NCBI RefSeq assembly: GCF_032854445.1
Contig: NC_088306.1
Location: forward strand, 21,609,764-21,673,763
Direction: 5' to 3'
DNA length: 64,000 nucleotides
Origin: Liolophura sinensis
Lineage: Eukaryota; Mollusca; Polyplacophora; Chitonida; Chitonidae
Positions within the stretch are counted from its first letter, which is position 1. Each line of letters begins with the position of its first letter. This document shows positions 37,874 through 51,700 of the stretch, piece by piece. Both the position numbers and the translations under genes were made by a program. A model generated the notes under the pieces. It did no database searches. It saw only the letters and a program-made list of their open reading frames with translations, and was not told the origin of the DNA.

Positions 37874-40065
37874 GATGTCGTCGCTGTACGCTATGGTTTT
37901 TTCCTCTCTTTATCCAAGTTCTTTATTCACTAAAATACAACCACATAATTGCAGATGTTCACTTTCTTTTTGTTTTTATTTTTTTTTTTTCGCTTTGTTA
38001 GCATTGCTTCCACCATGTCCAGGGTAACATCAATGTAGAACCAGAATCTGTTTAAAACGTTAACAACAAGGAAAATTATGGAACTGATAATTTTTCTCCT
38101 GTGTGGGTTTAAGATGTGTACTGCTGTTTTTGCTCCTGTTATGCATATTCAGGGATTTTCTTTTTCTTTTTATTTTAATCAGATTTAAAATGAAATGGCT
38201 AACTTCGAACATGAGCTGGCAATTTTGTAGTTTGTAAACCAGATACCTGCAGATTGGATAAATCAAAAATTTTTTGCCAGTTTCTTTCAATTTTCAACCA
38301 CTCCTTGACTTCCCTTTTCTCAACGTGACATTTACATGTTAAACACATTGTAGGACAACTCTGATATAGTTGTACTCTTTATGATAATCAAGTGTGCAAC
38401 CACATTGAATTATGCAATGGCCTTTAAGTCAAACTAGAGGTGTTGCTTCTTGTAGCCCCTTTTGGGTTACAGTATTGCCCAAAGGCTGTTGAACTCTTTG
38501 GGGGGAAAGAGAACTGTTTCTCTTAGATATTGTGTACTTCCCTCAACTGCCAAGGATTATTCACTGAGGTGAGCATACTTCGGTGCCCAATGCCTGCCTC
38601 TCTCTATCCATTGATACGAGGAAAAAACAAGCAATCCCTTGTTGGGAATGCTTAGTATAGTGAATGACAGATGTATAGGATTGAGTAGGTGATAACACGT
38701 GTAGATTTCCTTGTGAACGTGTGATATAAATGTTTGTACAAATGGTTTTTGTACAACGTGAACAATTGAAAGGACCAAAAAATTACTTTTTTTTTTTTTC
38801 ATGAAAAATAACGATTGTACCACATTGTTCTTGCATTTGTAATCTGCCAGGGGACATCCCCATATGTTGGGGATCTTCTGTAAAGTACAGATTTACCACG
38901 CACAAACTCCTGTGTGACAAGTTTGAGCCTCATTGATCTTTAAGGAATCTCCCTTATTATCCATTTTCTACCTTGTATGCCATGTTACAAATCTGTTGCT
39001 CAGCAGAAAGGAGAGGCTGGCCTTAAGGCCTGTCTGTCCGTGTGTCTGCGTGTGTGTCCATTGCATTGTATGAAACAATTTCATGTGCCAAAGATCCTTT
39101 TTGACCAATTGTTGCAGTGGATTTTTTTTTTTTTTTGTTAGAGGCAGCAGTATTCTTGACTTTTGTCACATGATTGGGGGGTTTTCATCATGTGACTACG
39201 GTCTGTTCTTGAGGGGAACCCTCGGAGGTTTTTTTTTTCTCTTGGACAACAAATGTGACTTCGTTGTAGTTGGCTGTTCACCACCTTGTGACTGCTGCTT
39301 CTTCACAATTGGCCGATTGGCTCGATATTAACCCCACATGATGCGTTTCTGAGTGCAATTCCAAAATTTAACCATGGTCATTTGCTGCTTATTTAAATTT
39401 TTTTTTTTTTTTTGATAAATGTGCTCATATCTTTTTATTTGTTGATAATTCAACAAGTCTGCGACGCGCACCACTCACACTGTAAAACAAAATTTTATAC
39501 TCCTAACAGCTGAAGGGCCATGTTAAGAGGTTGTGGCCGTGTTTTGTTTTTTTTTTTGTTCTTTGTTCGAGCAGTTGCCGTTCTCTGTATGTGCTTGTGT
39601 CCGCGTGTGAATGTAATGCTCTGTGTAATTTAATCTGGTTCTACAGACAATGTTTCCCTGCACCCAGTGCCTGCCAGACAATTTGTTAGTATGTACCCAT
39701 CTCTGTGGTTTAGTTATACATGTATAATATTTCTGTGTACTACATTAGTAATGTATAATGCCGTCCTATGAAAGCTAGCTTTTTCTACCATCTATTTTGT
39801 ATGTGTGCTTGGGTGGTGTGATCGGATGCGTGGGCGGGGTCTGACTGTCCCTCCCGCCATCCCTTAAGTATGTATTGCCCTAAGAACAAGGGTGCGTTGC
39901 GACGTAGTAGATAGTGAGGTGCTCAGTGAGGCCCCTGCATATGTACCAGTATATCTTGTATGCATATGTAATCATGTATGTATTTTGCCGCTGGGCACTT
40001 GATGTGTATTAGATATATCGCACACAGCTTAATGTGGACTTAATAAAAACATCAACTCAGTTTGG
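37874..40065 (+). other. 3' UTR of the DDX3-like gene
   Basis: Non-coding, T-rich sequence from the TAA stop to the first convincing poly(A) signal at 40042. It carries several long T runs (for example 37980-37990, 38786-38799, 39121-39136, 39400-39413, 39547-39558) and TGTGTG/TGTA-rich stretches. DDX3 mRNAs commonly have long 3' UTRs. Further AATAAA hexamers downstream (for example near 40838) could give longer isoforms. Confidence 0.6.
40042..40047 (+). terminator. Poly(A) signal of the DDX3-like gene
   Basis: AATAAA in CTTAATAAAAACATC, followed within 30 nt by a GT-rich stretch (CAGTTTGGTGACC), fits a cleavage and polyadenylation site. Confidence 0.55.
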
Positions 40066-41253
40066 TGACCTGCCTGACGTGGCCAGACCTAAGGACTGAA
40101 CCTTTTTTCTAGCCAAAGATGCGATGGGATTTTTATACTTGCCTTGTTGTGATAAATGACACTTCTTTCGCTGGCCGCAATGCGCGTCGTCGCCAAGCGA
40201 GAAGTGAACGAAAGAATGGTGTCGATCAAACGTATCAATTGTGTTTTTTTTACCTGATGACGAATGGACATATCGGGTCAAGATTCAAACTATGTGCTAA
40301 ATGACCTCATCTCAAACTTGTTTAAAGGAAAATTAAAAGAAAACACCAGTCTTTTGTCTCCAGGTACTAAGTGTCAAAGAAAGTGCCTGTTAGCATGTCT
40401 GCTGACACACTTTGAAGATAAGGCATTGCCCCATGAACACTTGTCATTCGTGTTCTTGGGGGGAAAAAAGAGGGAAAATTATTACTCTCTCATGTATGGT
40501 ATAATGATTTTTCGTTTCCTGATACAAATATTTTGTGAGAATTCTTTTCTCAATGGATTTCTGTATTTGCCGTTACACTGTTCTCATTATTTTCTTTTTT
40601 TGGAAGTATTGCTAAAAGTTGACACACCTGATGTCTATATAGAGTTGTGTAGGTTTTATTTAGTCGGTAGACTGTTGACAGGGTTATCATGTTTTAATAC
40701 TGTACACTCATTTCATTATTTTATGCTGGAGTCCAAAGTGGTTTAGACTGATGTCTCCATACAACATTAGAAAGTTACTAATCTTTTGTTTTTTTTTTCC
40801 TCCCTTTTAATGGTTAATTAAATCTTATTGTAAAAAGAATAAAAAATTATGTTTACCCTATGGGTAAGATTTTGTAATACTTGCTTGATCATACCTACAG
40901 TGAAAAACCATCACTTTCCTAAGCTTGTTTGCTTGTTAAGGTTTTTAAGTGCTGCAGATGAGGCAAGTGATGATGTTGCACATACCGTCGTCCCATTGGT
41001 TTGCAGAGGCAACATGCCCGGGAGAGTCTGTTAAGGTACATTTTTCCCTTAGCAGGATTTTTTTTTTTTTTTTTTGGCGGGGGTCAAATTCTGACGTTAA
41101 GGCATGCCAAATCGTAATATTTGTGTGCCAAGAATTTGAACAATCCTTTATTCACATTCCAGCAAGCTCCTTGACTGACCATGCCTTGTATTATTAAAAG
41201 TAAGGCGCTAGGAAAGAATAAATGTCTCGACATTTATACAAACGTACACGTTA

Positions 41254-41274
41254 TATATATATATATATATATAT
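41254..41274. repeat. (AT)n microsatellite
   Basis: About ten TA/AT units in an AT-rich intergenic stretch. Confidence 0.75.
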
Positions 41275-42984
41275 TATAAATACCCCACCACTTTTAACCT
41301 CATCCCCATATGCCCCTAGTGGCCAAGTTAGCCTGGTGTAAGCCATTGACATAGACAAATTACATTCTACATACTTTTATTTTGACATCGCCGTTCATGC
41401 TGTAGTGGGTGAAGACAATGACTGTAGTGAGTGAGTTTTGAATGGATGAGTCGTGTCGACAAAGCTGCCTTCATGTTAGTCTTGTTAGATCCTATTAAGA
41501 GATGTGCTTGCCAAAAGACGATTTATAAACTGAACTTCAAGACTTCAAGGCACGTTGGTTGTAGTTGTAATAAGATCTGCATTCGAAATTTAAAGTAGGA
41601 TCTGTATATTTTACCATTTTTATGAATCATTCATTGACCAATCTTAAAAGGTGCTGAGCTGTAGGACTCCTAAGTGTAGTCTTTGAGCTTTTATGTATTG
41701 ATATTAACCCTAGACGTTTTTGTGTGGGCTGTGCAGATGTGGGGTATGTTTTTTTATTTTATGTTGAACTCTTCCATTCTTGCGTGTTTTTAAAATTCGG
41801 GACTATTTGTGAGTCTTGGACAAATTGGGATAATGTACTACTTGTAAACCTTGTATACCAAAGACTAAATAATATAGAAGGGACTGATATAGGAAATAGA
41901 TTTATTTTTCACCTGGTCCAGTGGGGATGGGGATTGGGGTTCAAGGGGGTGTGTATAAACCATTATATTTTTTCTGATTGTATGTTTAACCATACTTGCA
42001 GTTGAGATGTTTTACTTGTTGTAAGTTGTCCTAAACCAAGACACATTAAGAAACACTTCATCTAATAGCATTTAGTTAAGAGATTTGCAGTCAGCATTTT
42101 GTCCTTTTTACAACACTGGCAAAATCTGTTTTGTTTTGAGTATTTTTTTTTTTTTTTTTTTTGACTCATTTAATAACCACAACGGTTTAAGTCTCCTATG
42201 GCAGCAAGAGAAAGTTGACAAAATTATCAAGGTAAAAAAAAACAAAACAGAATAAGAGTAATGTTATGAATTTCCACCATGAAGACTGCGTATTACCAAT
42301 GGGGGATATAGCTGCTGGGTGGGGACATGTAAATTAAGTAAATATTCTGACCTAGTCAAAGTGTTGTCTACCGATACATATGTACTTAACCATTCGATCT
42401 CTCCATAACAACGGGCGTCTCTGCATATTCATCAATGGGATTTTTTTTTTCGCATATTTATTTCAATCTCTGCAATACTCCAAGGTATAATTTATTTTTG
42501 TCAAACATATTGTGATATTTATGCAACAGTCTTATTTCAAATCTGACATGTGATTATTTTGATAAATGAAAGGTGAAATCTTTGACCATTTAAGACAAAA
42601 TGTACGACACAACATGTGAAACTGAGTCAATAGGTAAACTTCCTCGTCACACGAAGAGAGTTGGTGTTTTTTATATGGGACGGCATTTTTTAAAATAAAA
42701 GATTTTTTCATATTGACTGTTTAACTGTAGCCTTGTCTGGCCTCACTAAAGGATGTGATCAGGTGATTGCTTGCATGTCCAACCAAACATCGGATTCATC
42801 CCAGATCGCTAGATTTATAGAAAATGAATCAATCCGTGGTTGTTTTTTTTTTTTTTTCTTTTTTCTTTTTTTTTTTTTTTTTTGAAATAAAACATCTGAT
42901 TTAATTTCATTACTGTCTCTGTTCTTTTTATACACCCCACTAGGTGGAGCATATATTGTAGCGAATTTGTCCGTCCATATTCGT

Positions 42985-43535
42985 GTCAGGGCTATAACTC
43001 AGTTTAACAAGTTTCTACATGGTTTTAACTTTAGTGGATACATTGATATACGGATAACAATGTGCCTCAACACGCAATTGTCCCTTTTCGCTGTTGTCGT
43101 GGTAACCAGATAGCCATTTTCCTGATATATCCAATAACAAGTATATAAATAGATATGATTTCGTGTCCAGGCTATGACTCCAACTGTTTTCTTGGTGGAT
43201 ACATACACAAACAGATGTGTTGTGACTCACATTTGTCCATTTTCGCAGTTGTCATGGCTACCAGATTGCTGTGTATGCGATATAGATATGAATTTGTATC
43301 AAAGATACAACAGTTTTCCACATAGTTTTAATTTTTGTTGGATACATACATGTAGATATACAGATGACAAGGTGTCGCGACTCGCATTTGTCCATTTTCG
43401 CTGTCATGGTAACAGGGTAGCGGTTTTCCTCATATACTATATAAATAGAAATGATTTTGTGTCCAGGCTACAACTGCAATTGTTCCGCATAAAGTTTTGA
43501 TTTGTCTACTTGCAAGGTTGTCATGGTAACCACAT
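42985..43535. repeat. Degenerate tandem repeat, about 165-185 bp unit
   Basis: Three to four copies share the phrases GTGTCCAGGCTATGACTC, TGGTGGATACATACA, TTGTCCATTTTCGC and GTCATGGTAACC. Copies begin near 42985, 43165, 43300 and 43460 with many substitutions. No function recognised. Confidence 0.65.
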
Positions 43536-44121
43536 ACCTATCAACACCCATGAAGATTCCCCTCGGGAGGAATGGGGGGGTGGGGTTATACTCTCCACAG
43601 TGCTGCTTGTATTCTTTTATACATTTTGGACAAATGCATTTGTTGCTGGCTTATTTTGTGTTCACCTGCAATAACGTCTGCCTTTATTGTAATTTTTGGT
43701 GTGGGTTGAAATTAAACTCTGCCGATTGTTACGGAATTCATTTTAAGCTCGTGTCTGGTCATGCCAAAGACATTTAAAATCAAACTCATTGCTGTGGCCT
43801 TATTGGCACTTGACAAAAATAATAAGCCCACAAAACTACATGTGAAAAGATATGAAATACAAGCGAATTGTAATTTCATGCTCCTTTTAGATATGTATAG
43901 AACTAGACACAAACCAGGTATGCCGTGTGTGATACAGGATAATTGATGAAAATAAATGTGTTTTGATGTACAGCAAGGACTTGTCAACCTGAGTAAGAGG
44001 ACTGAATTTAATTGTTAGATTGTTGAAATATGATCGCAGTCATTATTGTGGAAAGTGGAGTGAATGGGGAGCAAGGGTTTTCACAGGAATAAAAGTTCAG
44101 TTTACTGTTTCAGTATGCCAC

Positions 44122-44216
44122 CTATAGTTTAGCATTTTTCAAATGACCTGTTTAACTGTAATTAAGCATTTTTCAAATGACCTGTTTAGCTATAGTTAAG
44201 TGTTTTTCAAATGACC
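44122..44216. repeat. Short tandem triplication, about 38-bp unit
   Basis: TTTTTCAAATGACC recurs three times, each with a TATAGTTAAG/TGTAATTAAG-type lead. Confidence 0.75.
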
Positions 44217-44423
44217 GATTTTGCTTTGTTCCGATGGATTCCTTCACCTTGTAAGGTCACTTATTAGTCAGATTAATTTCTATCAGGAAACTATATGTTG
44301 ACATCAAGAGTATCATTTAAAGGCCTCTACGTGTTTCTGAAAAGTGCATTTTTGGATACCAAACTCGGGTTAAATACAGTAATCAGTGTTTTGATAAGGT
44401 AAATCTTCCTTAGCTGAAAAGCA

Positions 44424-44450
44424 CGACGTTAAACCCCAAGCACTCACCCT
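44424..44450 (+). mobile_element. SINE family B tail fragment
   Basis: GACGTTAAACCCCAAGCACTCAC only. Confidence 0.5.
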
Positions 44451-45112
44451 TATCCGAAACTCGCATGCAGAGATGCCAGAGGACTGTTCATGACCCACAC
44501 CTATTACCCATAAGCACGGCCATGCTTTCCCAAGAATCAGACAACAGTATAAATCTCGGTCAAGCATGATATAGCCTTGCATAAATTTCGTGCTAAGTGT
44601 ACTGTAACTTGGTGTGCTGTCAAGGTCTTGTGTCCTGGGCATTGTGTTCCAGTGAGGCGGCATTACAAGTAGGAGCGCCAGCCTGGTACAAGGAGACACT
44701 GTGGTAATATAGTTGGAATTATTGAAGAAAGCAACATTATTAAAAACACGAAAAGACACAATGATAAGGCCTTCTGACAAGAAAGCGGGCATCTCCACCA
44801 TTACATCCAGAACTTGTTATGGGTAAAGCCGCTGACATTTGGCAGGTTACTGATAAACATCGCCAGATGTGACCTACACATACGCACCCTATTCTAAGAA
44901 AAAAACAAGTCCTCACCGAACGTTGGACTGAGTATGTAGCAATATGAATGGCGATTATTTCTTGTCTCACAAACAGTGACAATAATGGAATATACAAATT
45001 CCCTGTTCAGACACAGTTTGAACTGCACCCCGTGTCCTAGTAATTGAAAGGCATGTACATTGGCCACTTGGTTTGGTGTTTACAATCAAGGCATTCTTCT
45101 TTTGAAAGAAAA

Positions 45113-45372
45113 AGGGGTGTCTATGGCCTAGTGGTTAGCCTGCCAGCACAGCACAATGACCCAGGAACTTGTCACTGAATTCAAGTCCAGTTCATGCTCA
45201 GTTCCTCTCAGGTTTCATATGGAAATTTCTTGCAGCAACCTGCGGATGATCGTGGGTTTCCCAAAGGCTCTGCCCCAGTTTTCTCCCACCATAATGCCGG
45301 CTGTCATCGTATAAGTGATTCTTATAAATACTGTTGAGCACAGCATAAAACACCAAGCAAATAAAGAAATAA
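45113..45372 (+). mobile_element. SINE family A, full length, diverged
   Basis: tRNA-like head GTCTATGGCCTAGTGGTTAG with box B-like GAATTCAAGTCC, core CAACCTGCGGATGATCGTGG and ACCATAATGCCGG, tail CACCAAGCAAATAAAG. It lies downstream of NME7. Confidence 0.8.
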
Positions 45373-45403
45373 ACAACAAACATGAAATTTCAACAGACGA
45401 TTT

Positions 45404-45409
45404 TTTATT
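45404..45409 (-). terminator. NME7: Candidate NME7 poly(A) signal
   Basis: On the minus strand AATAAA lies about 350 nt after the NME7 stop codon, in an AT-rich setting. It is the first clear hexamer seen downstream; the cleavage site is not established. Confidence 0.4.
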
Positions 45410-45760
45410 TTAAAACTTTTTTTTTCCATGTTTTTTTTTTTTAAAAAAAAAGCTTAGTAATTACAGGTGTCCTAATTTACATAAATTCCACGAATGTGAA
45501 AAAAAAAATCTCAATGGATTCCTGAATGTTGTTGAAGTTGTCTGAAAGTTTAAAATGTATTATACAATTTCCATTAGAACGTTTTCTCCTTAATTTGCAT
45601 TCAAAAAGTTCTCAACCAATATTTGGGAGAAAGGAAAAGTCATGTTATATGAAAGTTTTGTGTGGTTATTGTGCAACTGTTTGAGATGATGGCTGTCAGG
45701 CAGGTCAGTAAAACAGGATGTTCTGTGTACATGCTAAAACCGTCCACATCCACAGCTAGG

Positions 45761-48700
45761 TTAGCGATCCAAAATTTTGAAGAAATATTCCACCTATGAA
45801 ACAAAAGAAAATATTGTTTTTTAGTTGTTTGTGTAATGTCACAACGAAGAATTTTCGACGCCAGTGGTCAATTTTATTATATAGGTTGAGGAAAACACAG
45901 CTCCCAATGTAAACCATGAACTTTGACAAGGTATTCATTGACAAACTTTCCTATGTTTTTATTCACTCACTTCATAATAACAAAATTTATGTTTCAAATC
46001 ATAAATGCCCTTTTCCCTCATGAGAAACAAATACATGAAAATCTGGACCTTAAACTGTGTATGACATCAAGGTTTTAAGTGACAAGGTAAGTTCAGAATC
46101 ACTGTGCAGAACTGACCCCTGACCCTTAGACCATTATTGGGCTCACCTCTAGGAGGCCATCTTCTGGTAGATCTGTACAGTGAATGGCGTTCTGGATTTT
46201 GTCTTTTCCATACAATGCCCTTAATGTGCGAGGTCTGAGGTGTCGGGCTATCTCCTGCACAGAAATGTCGTAATCAGCAACATGAGAAAAACATTTTTTT
46301 TTTCTTGATTCATTTTATTTACTTGGTGTTTCACAATATAGCCAGATATTTTACCCAAATATCAAAGTGGAGCAGAGGTATTGTTAAGTGATTATGTCCT
46401 CTTCCCAAGACGTACAAGAAAACTAACACATGAATTCTGTTTGGTCGGCCTCTTCACATCAGTCTCACTTCTATTTAAATGTACCCTATTTTTCAACCTT
46501 TGCAACCACCTCTGCAAGCGATATTTTAAATATTCTGAGAATTATGGATCATACAGAAATAACTTTTTTTCCCCCTTTATAGGTTATTTTCTATACACAC
46601 CTGTTCCTGTTCGTTTATTTATTGAGCATTTATTTTGAACATTATTCTTTGTCAAGAAACTATTCCTTGTCAGTTATTCTGACTTAGATTCATTTTTATG
46701 TCATGGTACAATCATTTATTAACTCATTTCTGTATTTGGATTTACTTGCTTGTTTTTTTTTATTTGACAGATTGTGACACACAGTATTCCTAAACTCACT
46801 TCTTTATTTTAACTAGATAAATTTTATCGTTTGTCAGTAAGGTATGTCATACACCAACTATTCCATCTCATTTATTTACTGATTATTTTCTCCGACTTAC
46901 TGGATCGGCTGGGCCGGCCATATCCCTGAACTTTGTGGGTGCATCCTCTGATCGTATTTCGAGGGCGATACACGGCCCGTGGGTCAGCTCCTTCACCATG
47001 GCGTAGTACTCCTGGATCACGCCTTTATACACCTCATAGAACTCTTCAGCATTGGCCTGCTCCATGTTCACCATCTGCATGGCCGAGATCTCAAACCCAG
47101 CCTCGATAATTGCGCTGAGAATTTTCCCCGCAACACCTGTGAAAAAGGAAATAAATGATGTGGCCCTTAAAATTCACTAAAACCTTTTCATTGATTAATT
47201 ACTCCGGCAATTCCTTGTATTCATTATTTTTACACTTTTCTTTATACTTCACTGACTACATAAGGAATATATTTATTTATTTATTTGATTGGTGTTTAAC
47301 ACCGTACTCAAGAATATTTCACTTGTACCACGGCAGTCAGCAGTATGGTGTGGGGAAACCGGGCAGAGTCGGGGAAAACCCACGACCATCTGCAGATTGC
47401 TGGCAGACCTTGCCACTTACAGCCGGAGCATAAGTAATATGAGGCACAAGTACGGTATGGGGCTTGATTATGATAGCATACCAGCTACAGTTCCTGAATA
47501 TATCACTGAACACTACTAGACATTCGTATTTTTAAAAGACTCAACATTCAGCATGATTATGACGTCAACAACATCGTGTTTGTTCCGTCTCAATCCATAC
47601 ATGACTGTGCTATCCATTTTGTGAAGTCACCTTGCGCCAACATTTCAAAGCAATAAGTTCAGGCTGCAGGCATGCATCTCTTTAGCATACACTTCACATA
47701 CAAGACATTATATGCCAGGTCTCTGCAGAACATGAAGACGATTTATAACAGAAAATACTAACCATCAAGTACAGCATGGGGCTTGATAACACAGCAAGTA
47801 CAGTTTGTGTATTTGGCCGTGTTCTGACGAGATGGTCCTTTAGAGCTGAAGAAGAACTCTAGTTCCCTGGCTGCAGAGCCTTGTGAGTCGGCCCCATGAC
47901 AGGCATTCTGGGTTTTATCTGAGAACAAAACACAATGGTGGTTACTGTATTTGATTTGTTTATATGACTGGTGTTTAATGCCATAATCAAGAATTTTTAA
48001 CTTATGTGATGACTGCAATTCATGGCAACCACTGACATTTTTAAAGAGTAGATGTAAACTGACTTAACAATAAGCAAAATTAGTGCTTACACTGGTAAAA
48101 CCTTAACACCTACCAGGAAAAAGGCCACAAATAGAGATTGTCTGTGCTAACTCCATTAAAGCCAGCTTTGTTTTGGAGCGCATGGTCAGGGGAAATCAGT
48201 GTCAGGGCCACATACAGCTTTCTATTTTGTGCACCCTTTTTTTTTTTTTTTTTTTTTTTGATTGGTGTTTTACGCCGTACTCAAGAATATTTCACTTATA
48301 CAACAGCGGCCAGCATTATGGTGGGTGGAAACCGGGCAGAGCCTGGGTGAAACCCACGACCATCCGCAGGTTGCTGGGAGACCTTCCCACGTACGGCCGG
48401 AGAGGAAGCCAGCATAAGCTGGTCTTGAACTCACAGCGACCGCATTGGTGAGAGGCTTCTGGGTCATTACGCTGCGCTAGCGCGCAGAGCCACAGAGGCC
48501 CCTGCACCCTTTTTCAAGTTGTAAGCTAATTTGGGCATAAAATATTACGAGGGCTGAAATTACATACCAAAATACAGTGTAATAGTTTAGAAGCTGATTG
48601 AGTACATTTCCGTCCTAGATTCTATTACTTATGAATTATGATTATGATTACAGGGTAGAAGGCTTCCCACAGGTAAATGTGGTAAATATGTAACACAGTA

Positions 48701-51700
48701 AGTGACAGTAAGTTTTGCCCTTAACATACTGTCTAACAATATATGCCATACTCGTACACAGTGCTACCGAAAAGGGATCAAAGTTAAGCGTGGTATTTTC
48801 GGAAACCTTGGTTTGAGTATGTTTTCTGTGTTTAATGGGGGGTTCCCGATTTCAAAACATGGGAAAGGTAACTTTTTTGCAATAGGGATGTTTCGACTGT
48901 AAAGAAATAAAATGTGAGCGCTGGGTGAAATACTTCATTCAAATTATACGAGTGGTTGATGACAGATATAATCACCCTTTCTGTCATCTTGCCGCTAACT
49001 CAGTCCGTGAGAACATTAAACGACAGTAACCAACGGGTGAAAACGTCGTTTACCATACCCTATATTCATAACACCACAGCAGGTAAAATACACATCACTT
49101 TAATTTACACACAAATGATCTTTTTTACCTGTTCCAAAACGTGCCCTGATGCTGTTTGGGGCCTCTTTCCTTGCCACACTGGGATCTGTGGGCCCCATCA
49201 GAGCTCTCCATGTCTGAACAGCATTCTGGCCCATAAGCTCCATGGCTATCACGGGCCCACTACTTATGTAGTTCACTAGGTCGCTGCAATCAAACACATA
49301 CCATTTTACATTATGACCTCTGTTTGAAGACTTAAAGACATTACAGCATAAACTACTTTTGATGGAACAAAAGTTCAAAATCATGCTTTGACACACTTCC
49401 ACCACCTCATGGGATTAAAAAGTATCCTGCCTCATCCTTAAAACTGTACTGAAGATTATTTCACATATACAATGGCAGCCAGCATTCTGGTGGGAGGGAA
49501 AGCCAGCAGAATCTGGGGGAAACCCATAGCTACCTGCAACTTGCAGGCAGACCTACACACGGATGGCTGGAGAGGAAGCCAGCATGAGCTGGACTTGAAC
49601 TCGCAGCTACAGCTTTGGTGAGGCTCCTTGGTCAATGCCTCATCATCAGTGTAGTGTACTTGCTAAGACAACTATGTACAAACATATAAGTTACACATCA
49701 AAAACAAATGATGCTTGTGCTCCCATGCCTTTTCTGAAGTACTGGGAAAACCGTATTATTTTATTGGTGTTTTAATACCGTTTTCAAGAATATTTCACAC
49801 ATACATGTCCACAGCAGTCAGGTTTTTATTGAGTGAAGAAACCACAGTGCTTTGGGTAAACCAATGTCCTTCACCAAGGAAGTTTAATACAAAACCCCCT
49901 GACATAAAGCAGTAGTTCAGCACGACGCGGTGACCCAGGAACTCCTCACCAATGCAGTGGCTGTGAGTTCAAGTCCAGCTCGTACTGTCTTCCAGCAGCC
50001 TGCAGATGGTCGTAAGTTTCCCCCAGGCTCTGCCTGGTTACCTCCCACCATAATGCTGGTCGCCGTCGTATATGTTAAATATTCTTGAGTAGGGCATAAA
50101 AACACCAATTAAATAAATAAATAATTAATATAAAGCTGCAGCAGAACTAGTAGGAAAGCGTAAGAACTCGTCCTAAAGAGTCATCCAAAGTTTGCTCCTT
50201 TCGAAACTACTGTTCACCTTAACAAAAGACACAACATGGTCTAGATGTAGCTGGGGAATTTCATCAACGTCACCACATTACTGGTTATTCCAAGCCATCT
50301 GAATGAGACAGGATTTACTTACTCGAGGAAAGGTTTTCCTTTGTGTTCCTCGTAAAAATTGAATACCTCTGTCCTTGACAACTGGCACATTTTCAGCTTA
50401 CTGACCATAAAGCCCTTCTGGGTGATGATGTCCAAGATTTGCCCCACTTTGTTCACACACTCAGGCTTTATCATGGCAAAAGTCCTGACAAAATACAAAA
50501 GAGTATTAGTTAGCAGTTTCAGAATGCAAAACACCATCATGATTATTCAAAGTTATCTCCCTTCAATTGCATCACCACACTACATGCATCCAAATTCCTC
50601 AATCTATTTGCACATGAAAGCAACTTTCGCCGCCATTTTTTAGCACCATTTTGGAACCAAAACTCTACCAGTTCTGCCGGCCAATTTCGGAGCTCAAAAG
50701 GAAAAGTTTGTTAGTCTATTCAGAATAATGTCCTCAGAGTATACTGAAACAAACATCTTGCAAAAATGTTAAACTGCTGATTTACTCCTTGTTACTCCTT
50801 ATTACATAATTACATGTATGTATTAATTTGATATCTGTTTTGATATATTGAAAAGATCACAAAGTGAAAATCTTGCTTAATATGTATTTTCAATTTTCAA
50901 AGCATTAAGCAAGATCAGAAATCATCCAACCGTCAACAATTTATTAGATTGTTGTTTCACGCCGCACTCAAGAATATTTCACTTATACATCAGCGAGTAT
51001 CATTATGGTGGGAGGAAACCGGGCAGAGCCCAGGGTAAACCCATGACCATCCGCAGGTTCCTGGCAGACCTTCCCATGTACAGCCGGAGAGGAGTGTACA
51101 ATTTAAGCCTGCTGTTCACATGAATGTTGAAGACCCAGTGTCACTTACTTTTCTTTCCTGGAGCTGAATTTCCTGCGTGTGTAGTCATCGGCATAGTCTA
51201 CGATGTGTAAAGCACGGGAACAGATGTTGATAATGCTTCCTATGTAAAGATCCCTCATGGACAGGTTATCAACCTTGTTCCTCTTCAAGAACATTTTGTG
51301 GGCTTTGATATCAAACTATAAATGAGACAGAGAAACAATAAAATAGAAATCCTTGTAATGTGAATACATGTAATTATGATGTTAAGACATAATAGTAGCT
51401 CTACATCAACACCCAGAAAGAGTATGTACTGTATCATCAATATCCTTACCACGATAGCGTAATTTTATAGATGTATCATAAGAAAAATCAGAACTGATAA
51501 ACAGTGAATGCCAACAAATGCTGTGCTGTCCATTTTCCTGGTAAAATATGCTGATTTTGAAACCTTGAACCTTGTTTTTCATCACCCTGAGCAAATCATT
51601 TTTACCATCTTCATTTATTTCTGGGGTTATTTTCTTATCCTAAACTGATAATTTTTCTGTGGCTGCAAATGTTTAAGGTTAGAAAAGGCTTTGTTAAAAA

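Larger units (their letters stand above)
40066..45403. other. Intergenic stretch with no recognised gene
   Basis: Between the DDX3-like 3' end (plus) and the NME7 3' end (minus). The longest open frame (160 codons, near 40264) has no recognisable domain, ordinary AT-rich composition and no flanking splice logic, so I do not call it a gene. Contents seen: long T runs (41060-41076, 42147-42162, 42842-42883), an (AT)n tract near 41254-41274, the tandem repeats listed separately, and a SINE at 45113. Confidence 0.5.

Noticed and set aside
40264-40746. 160-codon open frame after the DDX3-like 3' end
   Set aside because: No recognised domain, AT-rich codons and no supporting exons; chance frame.
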